64,000 nucleotides of DNA from Halalkalicoccus sp. NIPERK01 (GTDB taxonomy: Archaea; Halobacteriota; Halobacteria; Halobacteriales; Halalkalicoccaceae), in contig NZ_JASVVV010000003.1 of NCBI RefSeq assembly GCF_030287405.1, positions 427,116 to 491,115 on the forward strand, read 5' to 3'. Below the pieces are notes generated by a model, which saw only the letters and a list, made by a program, of their open reading frames with translations, was not told the origin of the DNA and did not search any database. The position numbers were made by a program, and so were the translations under genes. Positions 54,102 through 62,124 of the stretch are shown piece after piece (positions within the stretch are counted from its first letter, which is position 1; every line of letters begins with the position of its first letter).

Positions 54102-54108
54102 GTGTGAG

Positions 54109-55443
54109 ATGCAGATCCTGATCATCGGAGCGGGAGACGTGGGGTCGAACGTCGCTCGTGACCTCTCCGAGTCCCACGATCTCACGATCATCGACCGCGA
54201 TGCGGAGCGGGTCGGCGAACTGACCGCGCATCTGGACGCGACGGGGGTCGTCGACGACGGTCGATCGCTGACGGCGCTCCGGGAGGCGGGGCTCGAACGG
54301 GCGGACGTCGTCATCGCGAGCACCGACAACGACGCGACCAACGTGATGGTCTGCAACGCCGCAGAGCGTGTCGGGGACCCGCACACGATCGCCAGGGTCA
54401 AGGACGTCGGACTGTTCCGGGCCTGGCAGTCCTCGGAGAGCGGGTTCGGCGTCGATACGATGCTGGACATCGATCTGCTCGCCGCTCGAGCGCTCGTCCG
54501 AACCATCACGTTGCCGGGCGCTCGGGACGTCGGGATGTTCGCCGACGGCCAGGCGGAGGTCGCCGAGTTCCGGGTGGGCGAGGACACGCCGGTCACGAAC
54601 CGGACCGTCGCGGAGGCCGACAGCTATCCGTCGTTGACCTTCGCCGCCATCGTCCGCGGGGACGACGTCCTCATTCCCGACGGTGAGACTGTCATCGAGC
54701 CGGGCGACGACCTCGTCGTCATCGGGAGTCAGTCGGCCGTCTCCAGGTTCGCGGCCGACGTCTCCGATCGCCCGGCGCCGGAACCGGACGACGAGATCAT
54801 GGTCGTCGGCGGTGACCCGTTGGGCTATCAGATCGCCCGGCTGTTCGAGGAGCGCGACCTGAGTACCCGGGTCGTGGAGCGGGATCCGGAGCGAGTCACG
54901 TGGCTCAGGGATCGACTCCGGGAGTCGACGGTCCTCGAGGTCGACGCGACGGACGTCGAGGAGTTCGGAAAGGAGCGACTCGCGGACGTCGATTTCGTGG
55001 TCGGTGCGGTCGACGACGACACGAACTACCTGCTAGCGCAACTGGCCCGGGAGCTCGGAACCGCCCGGACGGCCGCGATCGTCGACGACTCGCGGGTCCT
55101 CGATCTGTTCGAGGAGAGCGGCCTCGATCTGGTGGTCCACCCCGAGGACATCATCGCGGGGGAGATCCTCGAGAGGGTCTACCGGCGCCGCGCCGAGGGA
55201 GTCAGCGTCCTCGAACACGACAGCGCCGAGGTGCTCGAGATCGTCGTCGACACCGAGAGCATTCTGGCCGGGGATTCCCTCGCTGACGTCGCCCATCACC
55301 TGCCGTCGGGGTTCGTGATCGGGGCGGTCATTCGAGGGGGAACGCTTCGAACGCCGCGTGGGGGGACCATCATCCAGACCGGGGACCGAGTGATCGCGTT
55401 CGTCGATAGCGAGGTGGTCTCCGAGGTGGCCGAGAAGATCTGA
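54109..55443 (+). CDS. trkA: Trk potassium uptake system protein TrkA
   Basis: This 444-residue protein has two TrkA-N/TrkA-C repeats: TrkA-N with ILIIGAGDVGSNVARDL and TIIDRDAERV (about 1-120), RCK_C (about 135-220), second TrkA-N (MVVGGDPLGYQIARLF, about 230-345) and RCK_C to the end. It is the nucleotide-binding regulator of a TrkH-type K+ uptake channel. No trkH is in the window. The second Rossmann loop is diverged. Confidence 0.88.
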   Translation: MQILIIGAGDVGSNVARDLSESHDLTIIDRDAERVGELTAHLDATGVVDDGRSLTALREAGLERADVVIASTDNDATNVMVCNAAERVGDPHTIARVKDVGLFRAWQSSESGFGVDTMLDIDLLAARALVRTITLPGARDVGMFADGQAEVAEFRVGEDTPVTNRTVAEADSYPSLTFAAIVRGDDVLIPDGETVIEPGDDLVVIGSQSAVSRFAADVSDRPAPEPDDEIMVVGGDPLGYQIARLFEERDLSTRVVERDPERVTWLRDRLRESTVLEVDATDVEEFGKERLADVDFVVGAVDDDTNYLLAQLARELGTARTAAIVDDSRVLDLFEESGLDLVVHPEDIIAGEILERVYRRRAEGVSVLEHDSAEVLEIVVDTESILAGDSLADVAHHLPSGFVIGAVIRGGTLRTPRGGTIIQTGDRVIAFVDSEVVSEVAEKI

Positions 55444-55599
55444 TCCCGGGGTCGTGTACCGTTCTCGAGAACGCCCCTCTCGATTCCGTTGATTATCGGC
55501 TCGAACGCCGATAGAGCGCAGAAACCGCCGTCTCTCACGGGTATCGGTGCCAGCCCGCCCGACCGTCGCGCTTTTCCTCCCCGAGGCGCTCTCTCGGGT

Positions 55600-56844
55600 A
55601 TGGCCCGGTACCACATCGAGACCTACGGCTGCACCTCGAACCGCGGCGAGAGCCGCGCGATCGAGTCCGCGCTGCGCGACGCCGGGCACTACCGGGCGAA
55701 GGGTCCCGAAACTGCCGATGTCGCCATCCTCAACACCTGTACGGTGGTCGAGAAGACCGAGACGAACATGCTGCGGCGGGCGCGGGAACTGGAGGAGGAG
55801 ACCGCCGATCTGATCGTCACGGGCTGTATGGCGCTGGCCCAGGGCGAGGAGTTCGCCGACATCGACGCCCGCGTGCTGCACTGGGACGAGGTGCCACAGG
55901 CCGCCCTGAACGGCGAGTGTCCCACGCCCGGCCCCGGCGTCGAGCCCGTTCTCGATGGCGTCGTCGGCATCCTCCCGATCGCCCGGGGCTGCATGTCGAA
56001 CTGCTCGTACTGCATCACCAAGCACGCCACCGGGCGGGTCGAGTCCCCGAGCGTCGAGGAGAACGTCGAGAAGGCCCGCGCGCTGGTGCATGCCGGCGCG
56101 AAGGAGATCCGGGTTACGGGTCAGGACACCGGCGTCTACGGGTGGGATACGGGGGAAAGAAAGCTCCCCGAACTGCTCTCCCGGATCTGTGCGATCGAGG
56201 GCGACTTTCGGGTGCGACTGGGCATGGCCAATCCGGGGGGCATCCACGGGATCCACGAGGAGCTAGTGGAGGTGTTCGCCGCGAACGGGAAGCTCTACGA
56301 CTTCATACACGCGCCGGTCCAGTCGGGAAGCGACGACGTCCTCGAGGAGATGCGCCGTCAGCATCGAGTAGGCAAATTCCGGGAGGTCGTCGAGACCTTC
56401 GACCGCGAACTCGACTACTGGACGCTTTCAACTGATTTCATCGTCGGCTTCCCCACCGAGACCGAGGCCGACCACGAACTGAGCATGGACCTGCTTCGAA
56501 CCGTTCGCCCCGAGAAGGTCAACGTCACCCGCTTCTCGAAGCGCCCGAAGACCGACGCCGCCGAGATGAAGGGCCTCGGCGGGCAGATCAAGAAGAATCG
56601 GTCAAAAGCGATGAGCGAGCTCAAGCGAGAGATCGTCGGCGAGGTCTACGAGGGAATGGTCGGCGACCGTCGAGAGGTGCTCTGTGTCGAACCCGGCACC
56701 GGCGACTCGGTGAAGTGCCGGGACTCGGCCTACCGGCAGGTGATCGTCCGGAACGCCTCGGAGCACGGAGTCGAACCGGGCGACTTTTTGGAGGTAGAGA
56801 TCACCGCCAACGAGACGATGTACGCGTTCGGGACGCCCGTTTAG
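55600..56844 (+). CDS. tRNA N6-threonylcarbamoyladenosine 2-methylthiotransferase (MtaB/CDKAL1-like)
   Basis: This 414-residue radical-SAM enzyme has N-terminal UPF0004 cysteines C11, C47, C76 and the radical-SAM triad C131, C135, C138 (RGCMSNCSYC), with a TRAM-like C-terminus (about 345-410). It inserts methylthio groups in t6A37 of tRNA, using two Fe-S clusters. ATG 55600 gives the expected start MARYHIETYGC. Convergent with the mscS gene, 4-bp stop overlap (TTAG). Confidence 0.9.
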   Translation: MARYHIETYGCTSNRGESRAIESALRDAGHYRAKGPETADVAILNTCTVVEKTETNMLRRARELEEETADLIVTGCMALAQGEEFADIDARVLHWDEVPQAALNGECPTPGPGVEPVLDGVVGILPIARGCMSNCSYCITKHATGRVESPSVEENVEKARALVHAGAKEIRVTGQDTGVYGWDTGERKLPELLSRICAIEGDFRVRLGMANPGGIHGIHEELVEVFAANGKLYDFIHAPVQSGSDDVLEEMRRQHRVGKFREVVETFDRELDYWTLSTDFIVGFPTETEADHELSMDLLRTVRPEKVNVTRFSKRPKTDAAEMKGLGGQIKKNRSKAMSELKREIVGEVYEGMVGDRREVLCVEPGTGDSVKCRDSAYRQVIVRNASEHGVEPGDFLEVEITANETMYAFGTPV

Positions 56845-57716
56845 CGCTCGTCCGAGTCGCGATCGTACGGACCGCCACCGCGGAGTTCGACGCCGACCTC
56901 CCCGTCGAGTTCGGTCGCCGCCGCACCGCTCAGGTCGATCTCGGCCTCCCGGAGGCGTGCCGCGATCTCGCGGGCGTACTCCGAACGCACCCTGGCGAAC
57001 GCCGCACGCGTCGGGTCGGCGATCCAGACCCGGGCCGACAGTCCGACCCCGCCGTCGATTCCCGTGACCCTGACCGACGGCTCCGGCATATCGAGCACCT
57101 CCGGGTGGTCCTCGGCGGCGCTCACGAGCACCGAGACGGCGGCATCGAGGTCGTCGCCGTGGCCGAGTTCGAGCGGGAGTTCGATCCGGAGGCGGTCGTT
57201 CAACACGGGGTTGACGACGGCCGTCGTCGTGAGCGCGGCGTTCGGGACGGTGACGACCTCGTTGTCGAACGTCCGCACGCGCGTCGCGCGGAAGCTGATG
57301 TCCTCGATGGTCCCCTCGCCGCCCTCCCAGCGGATCCAGTCGCCGATGTTGAACTTCGGGTCGGTGACGATGAAGACGCCGCTGACGACGTTGCCGACGA
57401 CGTCCTGGGCGGCGAAGCCGAGCGCGACCGTCAGCGCCGCGACGACGATCGCCGAGCGATCCAGCAGGTGGCCCAGTCCGGCGACCCACAGCCCGGCGAC
57501 GACGCTCGCGACGACCACGGAGACCGCGAGCACCTGCTGGAGCCCCCGTCGGAGCGTCGGCTCCGTGTTCCGAAGCTCCATCAGGTAGCCCGCAGCGGGT
57601 TCGACCGCGAACCGACCGAGGGCGTACACCAGCGCGAACGTGAGGAGGAACGTCGCGACGTTGTCGACGAGCGTCGCGTACGTCGAAAGCAGCTCCGTGA
57701 GACGGGGGACGATCAC
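56841..57716 (-). CDS. mscS: Small-conductance mechanosensitive channel (MscS family)
   Basis: This 291-residue protein has three N-terminal TM helices, the pore-lining Gly/Ala-rich TM3 (ALTVALGFAAQDVVGNVVSGVFIV), then the beta domain (FNIGDWIRWEGGEGTIEDISFRATRVRTFDNEVVTVPNA). It opens under hypo-osmotic stress, fitting the salt-homeostasis theme. GTG 57716 is taken as start. Next to a CDF gene on the same strand (73 bp). Confidence 0.87.
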   Translation of the reverse strand: MIVPRLTELLSTYATLVDNVATFLLTFALVYALGRFAVEPAAGYLMELRNTEPTLRRGLQQVLAVSVVVASVVAGLWVAGLGHLLDRSAIVVAALTVALGFAAQDVVGNVVSGVFIVTDPKFNIGDWIRWEGGEGTIEDISFRATRVRTFDNEVVTVPNAALTTTAVVNPVLNDRLRIELPLELGHGDDLDAAVSVLVSAAEDHPEVLDMPEPSVRVTGIDGGVGLSARVWIADPTRAAFARVRSEYAREIAARLREAEIDLSGAAATELDGEVGVELRGGGPYDRDSDER

Positions 57717-57789
57717 GCATCCCCGAAGGGATCGCTCCCCCTCAAACCTTCGCCCGGCACGCCGCTCCAACGGTCGATTCGGCGGGCGG

Positions 57790-58713
57790 TCAGCCGTCGC
57801 CGTCGAACTCCAGTAGCCGGTCGGCCGCCTCGTCCTCCTTCCACTCGCCGAGTTCCTTCGGGTCGATGTGGACGAACACGTCGTCGATCTCGGGGAGGTC
57901 GCGCACCGCTCGAACGATCTCCGTCTCGATCTCGTGGGCCTCCAGGAGGGTGCGCTCGCCCTCGACCTCGATGTGCAGCGAGACGTCGATCTCGGGGCCG
58001 ACGTAGTGGGCGACCACGTCGTGGACGCCCTCGACGTCGGGATGGGCGATGGTCCGGCGGACGATCTCGGCGTGGAGGTCCTCGGGCGGCGCGCGGCCGA
58101 TGAGGTAGTCGACGTTGTCCCGCAGGACCTCCCACCCGGTGTAGAAGATCCCGATCGAGACGATCACGGCGGCCAGTGGATCGAGGACGGGATAGCCCGC
58201 GCGGGCACCGACGACGCCGACGAGCGCGGCGCCGACCGTCAGGACGTCGTTTCTGCTGTCGAGGCCGGTTGCGACGAGCGCGGGCGAGTTGTAGTCGTTG
58301 CCGGCGCGAAGGCAGTACCGATAGAGGCCGAGTTTCACGACGCCGGCCCCCAGGAGGACGACGACCGCGGCGGGGCCGGTCGTGACGGCGACCTGCCCGG
58401 AGTACAGCGCGCGGGCGGCCTGCCAGAGGATCACGCCGCCCGCGGCGAAGATGGCGATGGCGATGAACAGCGAGACGAGCGGTTCGATGCGCTCGTGGCC
58501 GTGGGGGTGGTCCGTATCCGGCGGCTGGGTCGTCAGGTAGAGCCCCGCGAGGATGACGAAGCTGTAGATCACGTCCGTGAGGCTGTTGACCGCCTCGGAC
58601 CCGACCGCGAGGCTCCCCGTTTGAAACCAGACGACGGCCTTCGCGACGACGAGCCCCAGGTTCGCTCCGAGGACCAGGAAGCCGACCCTGCGCACCGCCG
58701 AGGCCCGGTTCAC
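57790..58713 (-). CDS. Cation diffusion facilitator (CDF) family transporter
   Basis: This 307-residue CDF protein has six TM helices, metal-site motifs SLTDV in TM2 and LDSRNDVLTV in TM5 (DxxxD type), the HPHGHERIEPL cytoplasmic segment, and the C-terminal cytoplasmic dimer domain with IDVSLHIEVEGERTLLEAHEIETEI. It exports divalent metals such as Zn2+, Fe2+ or Mn2+ in exchange for H+; the metal is not certain. Confidence 0.87.
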   Translation of the reverse strand: MNRASAVRRVGFLVLGANLGLVVAKAVVWFQTGSLAVGSEAVNSLTDVIYSFVILAGLYLTTQPPDTDHPHGHERIEPLVSLFIAIAIFAAGGVILWQAARALYSGQVAVTTGPAAVVVLLGAGVVKLGLYRYCLRAGNDYNSPALVATGLDSRNDVLTVGAALVGVVGARAGYPVLDPLAAVIVSIGIFYTGWEVLRDNVDYLIGRAPPEDLHAEIVRRTIAHPDVEGVHDVVAHYVGPEIDVSLHIEVEGERTLLEAHEIETEIVRAVRDLPEIDDVFVHIDPKELGEWKEDEAADRLLEFDGDG

Positions 58714-58752
58714 ACCGGGAGATTCACGACGGGCGGGTAAATGGCCTTCGGG

Positions 58753-59292
58753 CTACCCGAACCGGATCGCCCGCCCGCTCTCGTCGCTTTCGTGGGCGCC
58801 CTCCAGTTCCCCGAAGGCCCCGTGGAGCCGGTCGTACGTCTCCTCGAGCGCCTCGACGATCACCTTCGTGTCGCCGATCACCGGCATGAAGTTCGTATCG
58901 CCCTCCCAGCGCGGGACGACGTGGGCGTGGAGGTGGTCCTCGATCGACCCGCCCGCGCCGCGGCCGAAGTTGTAGCCCGCGTTGACCCCGTCGGGCGCGA
59001 ACGCCGCCTCGATCGCACGCAGGGTCCGCTGTTTCAGCCGGGCGTGATCGAGCAGTTCGTCCTCGGGGAGGGCCGCGTACTCGCCGGTGTGGCGCTTCGG
59101 GATCACCATGACGTGACCCGGGTTGTAGGGGTAGTTGTTCAGGAGGGCGAACGCGTGGTCGCTGCGGGCGACGACGCGGTTCTCCCGGTCGGCGTCCTCG
59201 GCCTCGAACGCACAGAACACGCAGTCGACCTCGGGGTTCTTCTCGTCGCGTTCGACCCACTCGATCCGCCACGGGGCGAATACCTGCTCCAT
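58753..59292 (-). CDS. HIT-family protein (histidine triad)
   Basis: This 179-residue protein has a Zn-binding-like CVFC segment (VDCVFCAFEAED), the HVMVIPKRH segment and the histidine triad HLHAHVV. It belongs to the Fhit/Ap4A-type branch. It likely hydrolyses or transfers nucleotidyl groups on AMP-linked substrates. Same strand as CDF/MscS genes, 39 bp upstream. Confidence 0.88.
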   Translation of the reverse strand: MEQVFAPWRIEWVERDEKNPEVDCVFCAFEAEDADRENRVVARSDHAFALLNNYPYNPGHVMVIPKRHTGEYAALPEDELLDHARLKQRTLRAIEAAFAPDGVNAGYNFGRGAGGSIEDHLHAHVVPRWEGDTNFMPVIGDTKVIVEALEETYDRLHGAFGELEGAHESDESGRAIRFG

Positions 59293-59388
59293 GCTTCCGC
59301 GTTGGCGAGCACGCCCTTATACTATCGGCCGTCGCTCACCCCCTCCGGCGGCCGTTTACGGGAACGTCGACCGGCGCCCACGCCCCGC

Positions 59389-59402
59389 CATACATATATT
59401 AT
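59389..59402 (+). promoter_or_regulatory. TATA-like element and AT-rich island before zinc-finger gene
   Basis: ATACATATATTATTA lies in a strongly AT-rich island (about 59388-59460). A run of A followed by a run of T (59412-59417, 59424-59430) could fold as a hairpin directly before ATG 59431. Confidence 0.4.
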
Positions 59403-59454
59403 TACTTATCTAAAAAAGATAGATTTTTTTATGATTAGCGCTAGTAAGGACGTA

Positions 59455-59655
59455 ATGGCCGCCAAAGAACGGTCCCCCCAGACGATGAACGAGTGGTGTG
59501 CGATCTGTGGTCGAGAGACCGAGCACGCCGTCTCGCTCGAGATCCGAACGGAAGGAACGAACCCCGAGACCGCCCACTACTCGCGCGAGCCGTACCGCCT
59601 CACCCGCTGTTTCGGCTGTGGCGAGCGCCGGAGCCAACGGATGAACAACGCGTAA
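59455..59655 (+). CDS. Small zinc-finger protein (DUF7835-like)
   Basis: This 66-residue protein starts MAAKERSPQTMNEWCAICGRETEH and has two CxxC pairs (WCAICG; CFGCGERRSQRMNN), forming a zinc ribbon. It matches a conserved haloarchaeal small-protein family. An ATG at 59431 would add eight residues; the AT-rich element in front makes the exact start uncertain. Function unknown; may bind nucleic acid or protein. Confidence 0.75.
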   Translation: MAAKERSPQTMNEWCAICGRETEHAVSLEIRTEGTNPETAHYSREPYRLTRCFGCGERRSQRMNNA

Positions 59656-59738
59656 GGGGTCGTACCGTCGCCTCGCTCGTCGCCCGCGACCGGTGACGTT
59701 CTCCACGCCCTCCGTTCGGCCACGGTGTCCACCGACGC

Positions 59739-60635
59739 TCAGCGAGTGGTCACCTCACAGCCGTCCTCGGTGACGATGACGGTGTGCTCCTTCTGGCTCA
59801 CCAGACGTCCGTCGTCCTCCTTCAGGACCGGGTAGCCGTGGACGAGACCCTGGGTCTTCAGGCGGCGAAGCGCCATGTTCGGCCGGGCGGTGTCGAGCCA
59901 CCGGGCGGCGAAGGGCAGCGTCCGGAACTCCTCGGTGATCTGCTCTAAGGCCTCGCGTGCCCCCCGGTCGCGCACCGATCCCTCGCGTTCGAGCGCGAAG
60001 ATCTCCTCGTCGGTGCCCTCGGTGACCTTGCCGCTGCCGTCGGTGGCGAACGGCTCGATCGCGACCACGTCACCGACTTCGAGGGTCGTGCTCTGGGAGA
60101 CGGCTCTGTTGGGAATGCTCGGTTCGGTGTGCTGGTCCCAGTGGCCCAGGCCGTGTCCGGAGAGGTTCACGACGGGGTTGAAGCCGTAGCCCTCGATGAC
60201 CTCCTCGATCGTCCCCCCGAGGTCGCCGGTCTCGACGCCCGGTTCGACGAGGTCGATCGCGGCCTCCAGGGCCTCCTCGGGGGCCTCGGCGAGGTCCGCG
60301 GTGCCCGAGAGGTCGACGGTGATCGCGGTGTCGGCCAGCCAGCCGTCGACGTGGACGCCGATGTCGAGGTTGATCATCTCCTCGCCGAACGTCGAGTCGT
60401 CGTCGGCGCTCGGGGTCGCGTGGGCGGCCTCCTCGTCGATCGAGATGTTCACGGGAAAGGCGGGTTCGCCGCCGAGTTCGCGGATGCGGTCCTCGGCGTA
60501 CTCCGCCACGTCGAGGTGGCTCGCGCCGACCTCCACCCGGTCGGCGGCCTCCTCGCGGACCTGCGCGAGGATCTCGCCCGCCTCGCGGTGGTTCTCGTGT
60601 GCCTCGCTTCCCAGTTCGATGCGGCTGCTGGTCAT
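59739..60635 (-). CDS. map: Methionine aminopeptidase, type II
   Basis: This 298-residue protein has the metal-binding residues of type II MAP in place: NLDIGVHVDGWLADTAITVDL (the two Asp), SGHGLGHWDQHTEPSIPN (His), VVAIEPFATDG (Glu) and the C-terminal VSQKEHTVIVTEDG (Glu). It removes initiator Met from nascent proteins. It is preceded by a 339-bp hairpin-rich spacer and by the asparaginase gene. Confidence 0.92.
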   Translation of the reverse strand: MTSSRIELGSEAHENHREAGEILAQVREEAADRVEVGASHLDVAEYAEDRIRELGGEPAFPVNISIDEEAAHATPSADDDSTFGEEMINLDIGVHVDGWLADTAITVDLSGTADLAEAPEEALEAAIDLVEPGVETGDLGGTIEEVIEGYGFNPVVNLSGHGLGHWDQHTEPSIPNRAVSQSTTLEVGDVVAIEPFATDGSGKVTEGTDEEIFALEREGSVRDRGAREALEQITEEFRTLPFAARWLDTARPNMALRRLKTQGLVHGYPVLKEDDGRLVSQKEHTVIVTEDGCEVTTR

Positions 60636-60974
60636 GGACGCGCTTCGGACGAGCGATCCAAAGCCCTTGCGTTGCGCGTTTCGAGGCCGCTGTTGTTGTG
60701 GCGGTTGGCGGTGCGGTGGCCGGCGCGAGCGGGATCGCCACCTCCGGCGATCCCGTAAGCGGGGCGGGGAAGGGCTGGCGTCCCCGAAAGCGGCGCGTAA
60801 CCGCGCGCCGCGACTCGGCGGTGCCTGGCGGTCTCCGAAAACCGCCGGTTTTCGGGAGACCGCGGGAACGCGGTTCCCGCGGACCTCGCGGTGGCGGAGC
60901 CACCGCTCAGCCCAGAAAGGCCGCGAAGCGGCCTTTCTTAGGGAAATGAAAAGGGCGAGACTGACCCGCCAGGG
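60636..60974. other. Hairpin-rich intergenic region between iaaA-like and map genes (339 bp)
   Basis: No gene seen. It holds at least six perfect or near-perfect inverted repeats: 60731-60754, 60791-60810, 60830-60861, 60860-60882, 60888-60906, 60914-60938; a seventh, 60961-60978, runs over the stop of the asparaginase gene. It should hold the map promoter (near 60640-60680) and the asparaginase terminator. Confidence 0.7.
60830..60938. repeat. Four tandem inverted repeats with 3-nt loops
   Basis: Four consecutive stem-loops: 60830-60861 (14-bp stem with one bulged base, loop GCC), 60860-60882 (10-bp perfect stem, loop GCG), 60888-60906 (8-bp perfect stem, loop GGA), 60914-60938 (11-bp perfect stem, loop GAA). 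All stems differ in sequence, but all loops are three bases. Confidence 0.85.
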
Positions 60975-61898
60975 TCAGCCGAGGGCTTTCGTTTGCATGA
61001 GCTCGCTGTTGTAGGCGCTGCCCGTCTCGCCCCCCCGATCGCAGACGATGACCCCCGCCGTCGAGTCGGTTACCTCTTCGAACTCGGCGATGGCGCGGTC
61101 GGCCGCCTCCTGTGGGGTCGCCCCGTCCTCCAGGTGAGAGACGGCGAGCCTCGAGAGGGTCACGCGGGCGATGTCCTCGCCCGCGCCCGTGGCGCTCGCG
61201 CCGCCCGCGGGGGTACAGTAGAACCCGCTTCCGATCTGGGGGACGTCCCCCACGCGCCCGGCCAGCGCGAGCCAGCGCCCGCCGGTGGAGGTCGCCGCCG
61301 CCACCCCGTCGCCGTCGCTGGCGACCGCCCCCACCGTGTCGTGATCCCACGGGTCACTGCTCGCTGAGCTTTGCTCAGCGGTGTCGTGATCTAGTTCATT
61401 GCCTTCAGAGTCGTCGGTCTCGCCGAACCGGTCCTCGATCCACGCGAGCTGCTCGCGCGGCCCACCCTCGGGCGGTTCCGATTCGTCCCACCGCTCGCGC
61501 GTGCGCGAGGACCAGAGCGATTCCTCGACGCCGATCCCGTAGTCGGCGGCGAAGTCGACGGCGTGGACGCCCGAGAGCAGGACGTGGGGCGTCTCCTCCA
61601 TTACTTTTCGAGCCACCTCGACCGCGTGGGTCACGCCGGGCATCGAGCAGGCCGCGCCCGCCTCCCGGCGATCGGTCATGATCCCGGCATCGGTCCTGCC
61701 GATCCCATCGCTCTGGACCGCGCCGCCGACCCCGGCGTTGAACCTCGGGGAGGCCTCCAGAACCCGGATCGCCGCACAGACCGCGTCGACCGGCGTCGCC
61801 GAGTTCGTCCCCGTTCGCGCGGCCTCGTCGAGAACCGCCCCTCTCGCCTCGGGTTCCTCCGGTGTGCTCCCGGCACCGCCGTGGACGATCACGTTCAT
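60975..61898 (-). CDS. iaaA: Isoaspartyl peptidase/L-asparaginase (Ntn hydrolase) with in-frame insertion
   Basis: This 307-residue plant-type asparaginase (Ntn hydrolase) starts MNVIVHGGAGS and has HDTVGAVASDGDGVAAATSTGG, where the Thr (T188) becomes the N-terminal nucleophile after self-cleavage; GRVGDVPQIGSGFY and GTG/TGAG-type substrate loops follow. Just before it, residues 164-184 include a second HDT (T173) from a 45-bp in-frame tandem insertion containing a perfect hairpin, with codons (TCT, AAT, CTA, TCA) unlike the rest of the gene. It should hydrolyse L-Asn or beta-aspartyl peptides. Confidence 0.85.
   Translation of the reverse strand: MNVIVHGGAGSTPEEPEARGAVLDEAARTGTNSATPVDAVCAAIRVLEASPRFNAGVGGAVQSDGIGRTDAGIMTDRREAGAACSMPGVTHAVEVARKVMEETPHVLLSGVHAVDFAADYGIGVEESLWSSRTRERWDESEPPEGGPREQLAWIEDRFGETDDSEGNELDHDTAEQSSASSDPWDHDTVGAVASDGDGVAAATSTGGRWLALAGRVGDVPQIGSGFYCTPAGGASATGAGEDIARVTLSRLAVSHLEDGATPQEAADRAIAEFEEVTDSTAGVIVCDRGGETGSAYNSELMQTKALG
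61336..61391. repeat. 11-bp direct repeats bracketing a hairpin inside iaaA
   Basis: GTGTCGTGATC occurs at 61336-61346 and 61381-61391. Between the copies is a perfect 8-bp stem with a TTT loop (CGCTGAGC 61362-61369, GCTCAGCG 61373-61380). The unit is 45 bp and keeps frame. Confidence 0.85.
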
Positions 61899-62031
61899 AT
61901 CCCGCGGTCATATCCGACCGGCTTAACGCTACCCATCCCCCCGCTGGTCGAAACCAGAAAACATATGATATCTGAACATACATGATGAGTTAGAAGATCG
62001 AAGGGGGTTCTCGGGTCGACGCAGTCTGGTG

Positions 62032-62060
62032 GTTACCGGCGGGTAAGCGGGGCCGGTAAC
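62032..62060 (+). promoter_or_regulatory. Inverted repeat upstream of the 62125 operon
   Basis: GTTACCGGC (62032-62040) and GCCGGTAAC (62052-62060) form a perfect 9-bp inverted repeat with 11-nt spacer, just upstream of a TATA-like TTATATAT (62077-62084). Candidate operator for the two-gene unit. Confidence 0.5.
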
Positions 62061-62124
62061 GCACATGTTAGCTGAATTATATATGTCTCCCTGGACCAGC
62101 TATGGGTGTACTCGGAGCCCACCG

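Larger units (their letters stand above)
53793..54108. other. Intergenic region before trkA (316 bp)
   Basis: The first 200 bp are GC-rich with no gene evident. The last 110 bp are AT-rich and hold an inverted repeat (54021-54051) and the trkA ribosome binding site. No RNA gene recognised. Confidence 0.6.

Noticed and set aside
60636..60974. tRNA or other known structured RNA in the map spacer
   Set aside because: No cloverleaf, T-loop or CCA-type end could be traced; the stems are independent hairpins.
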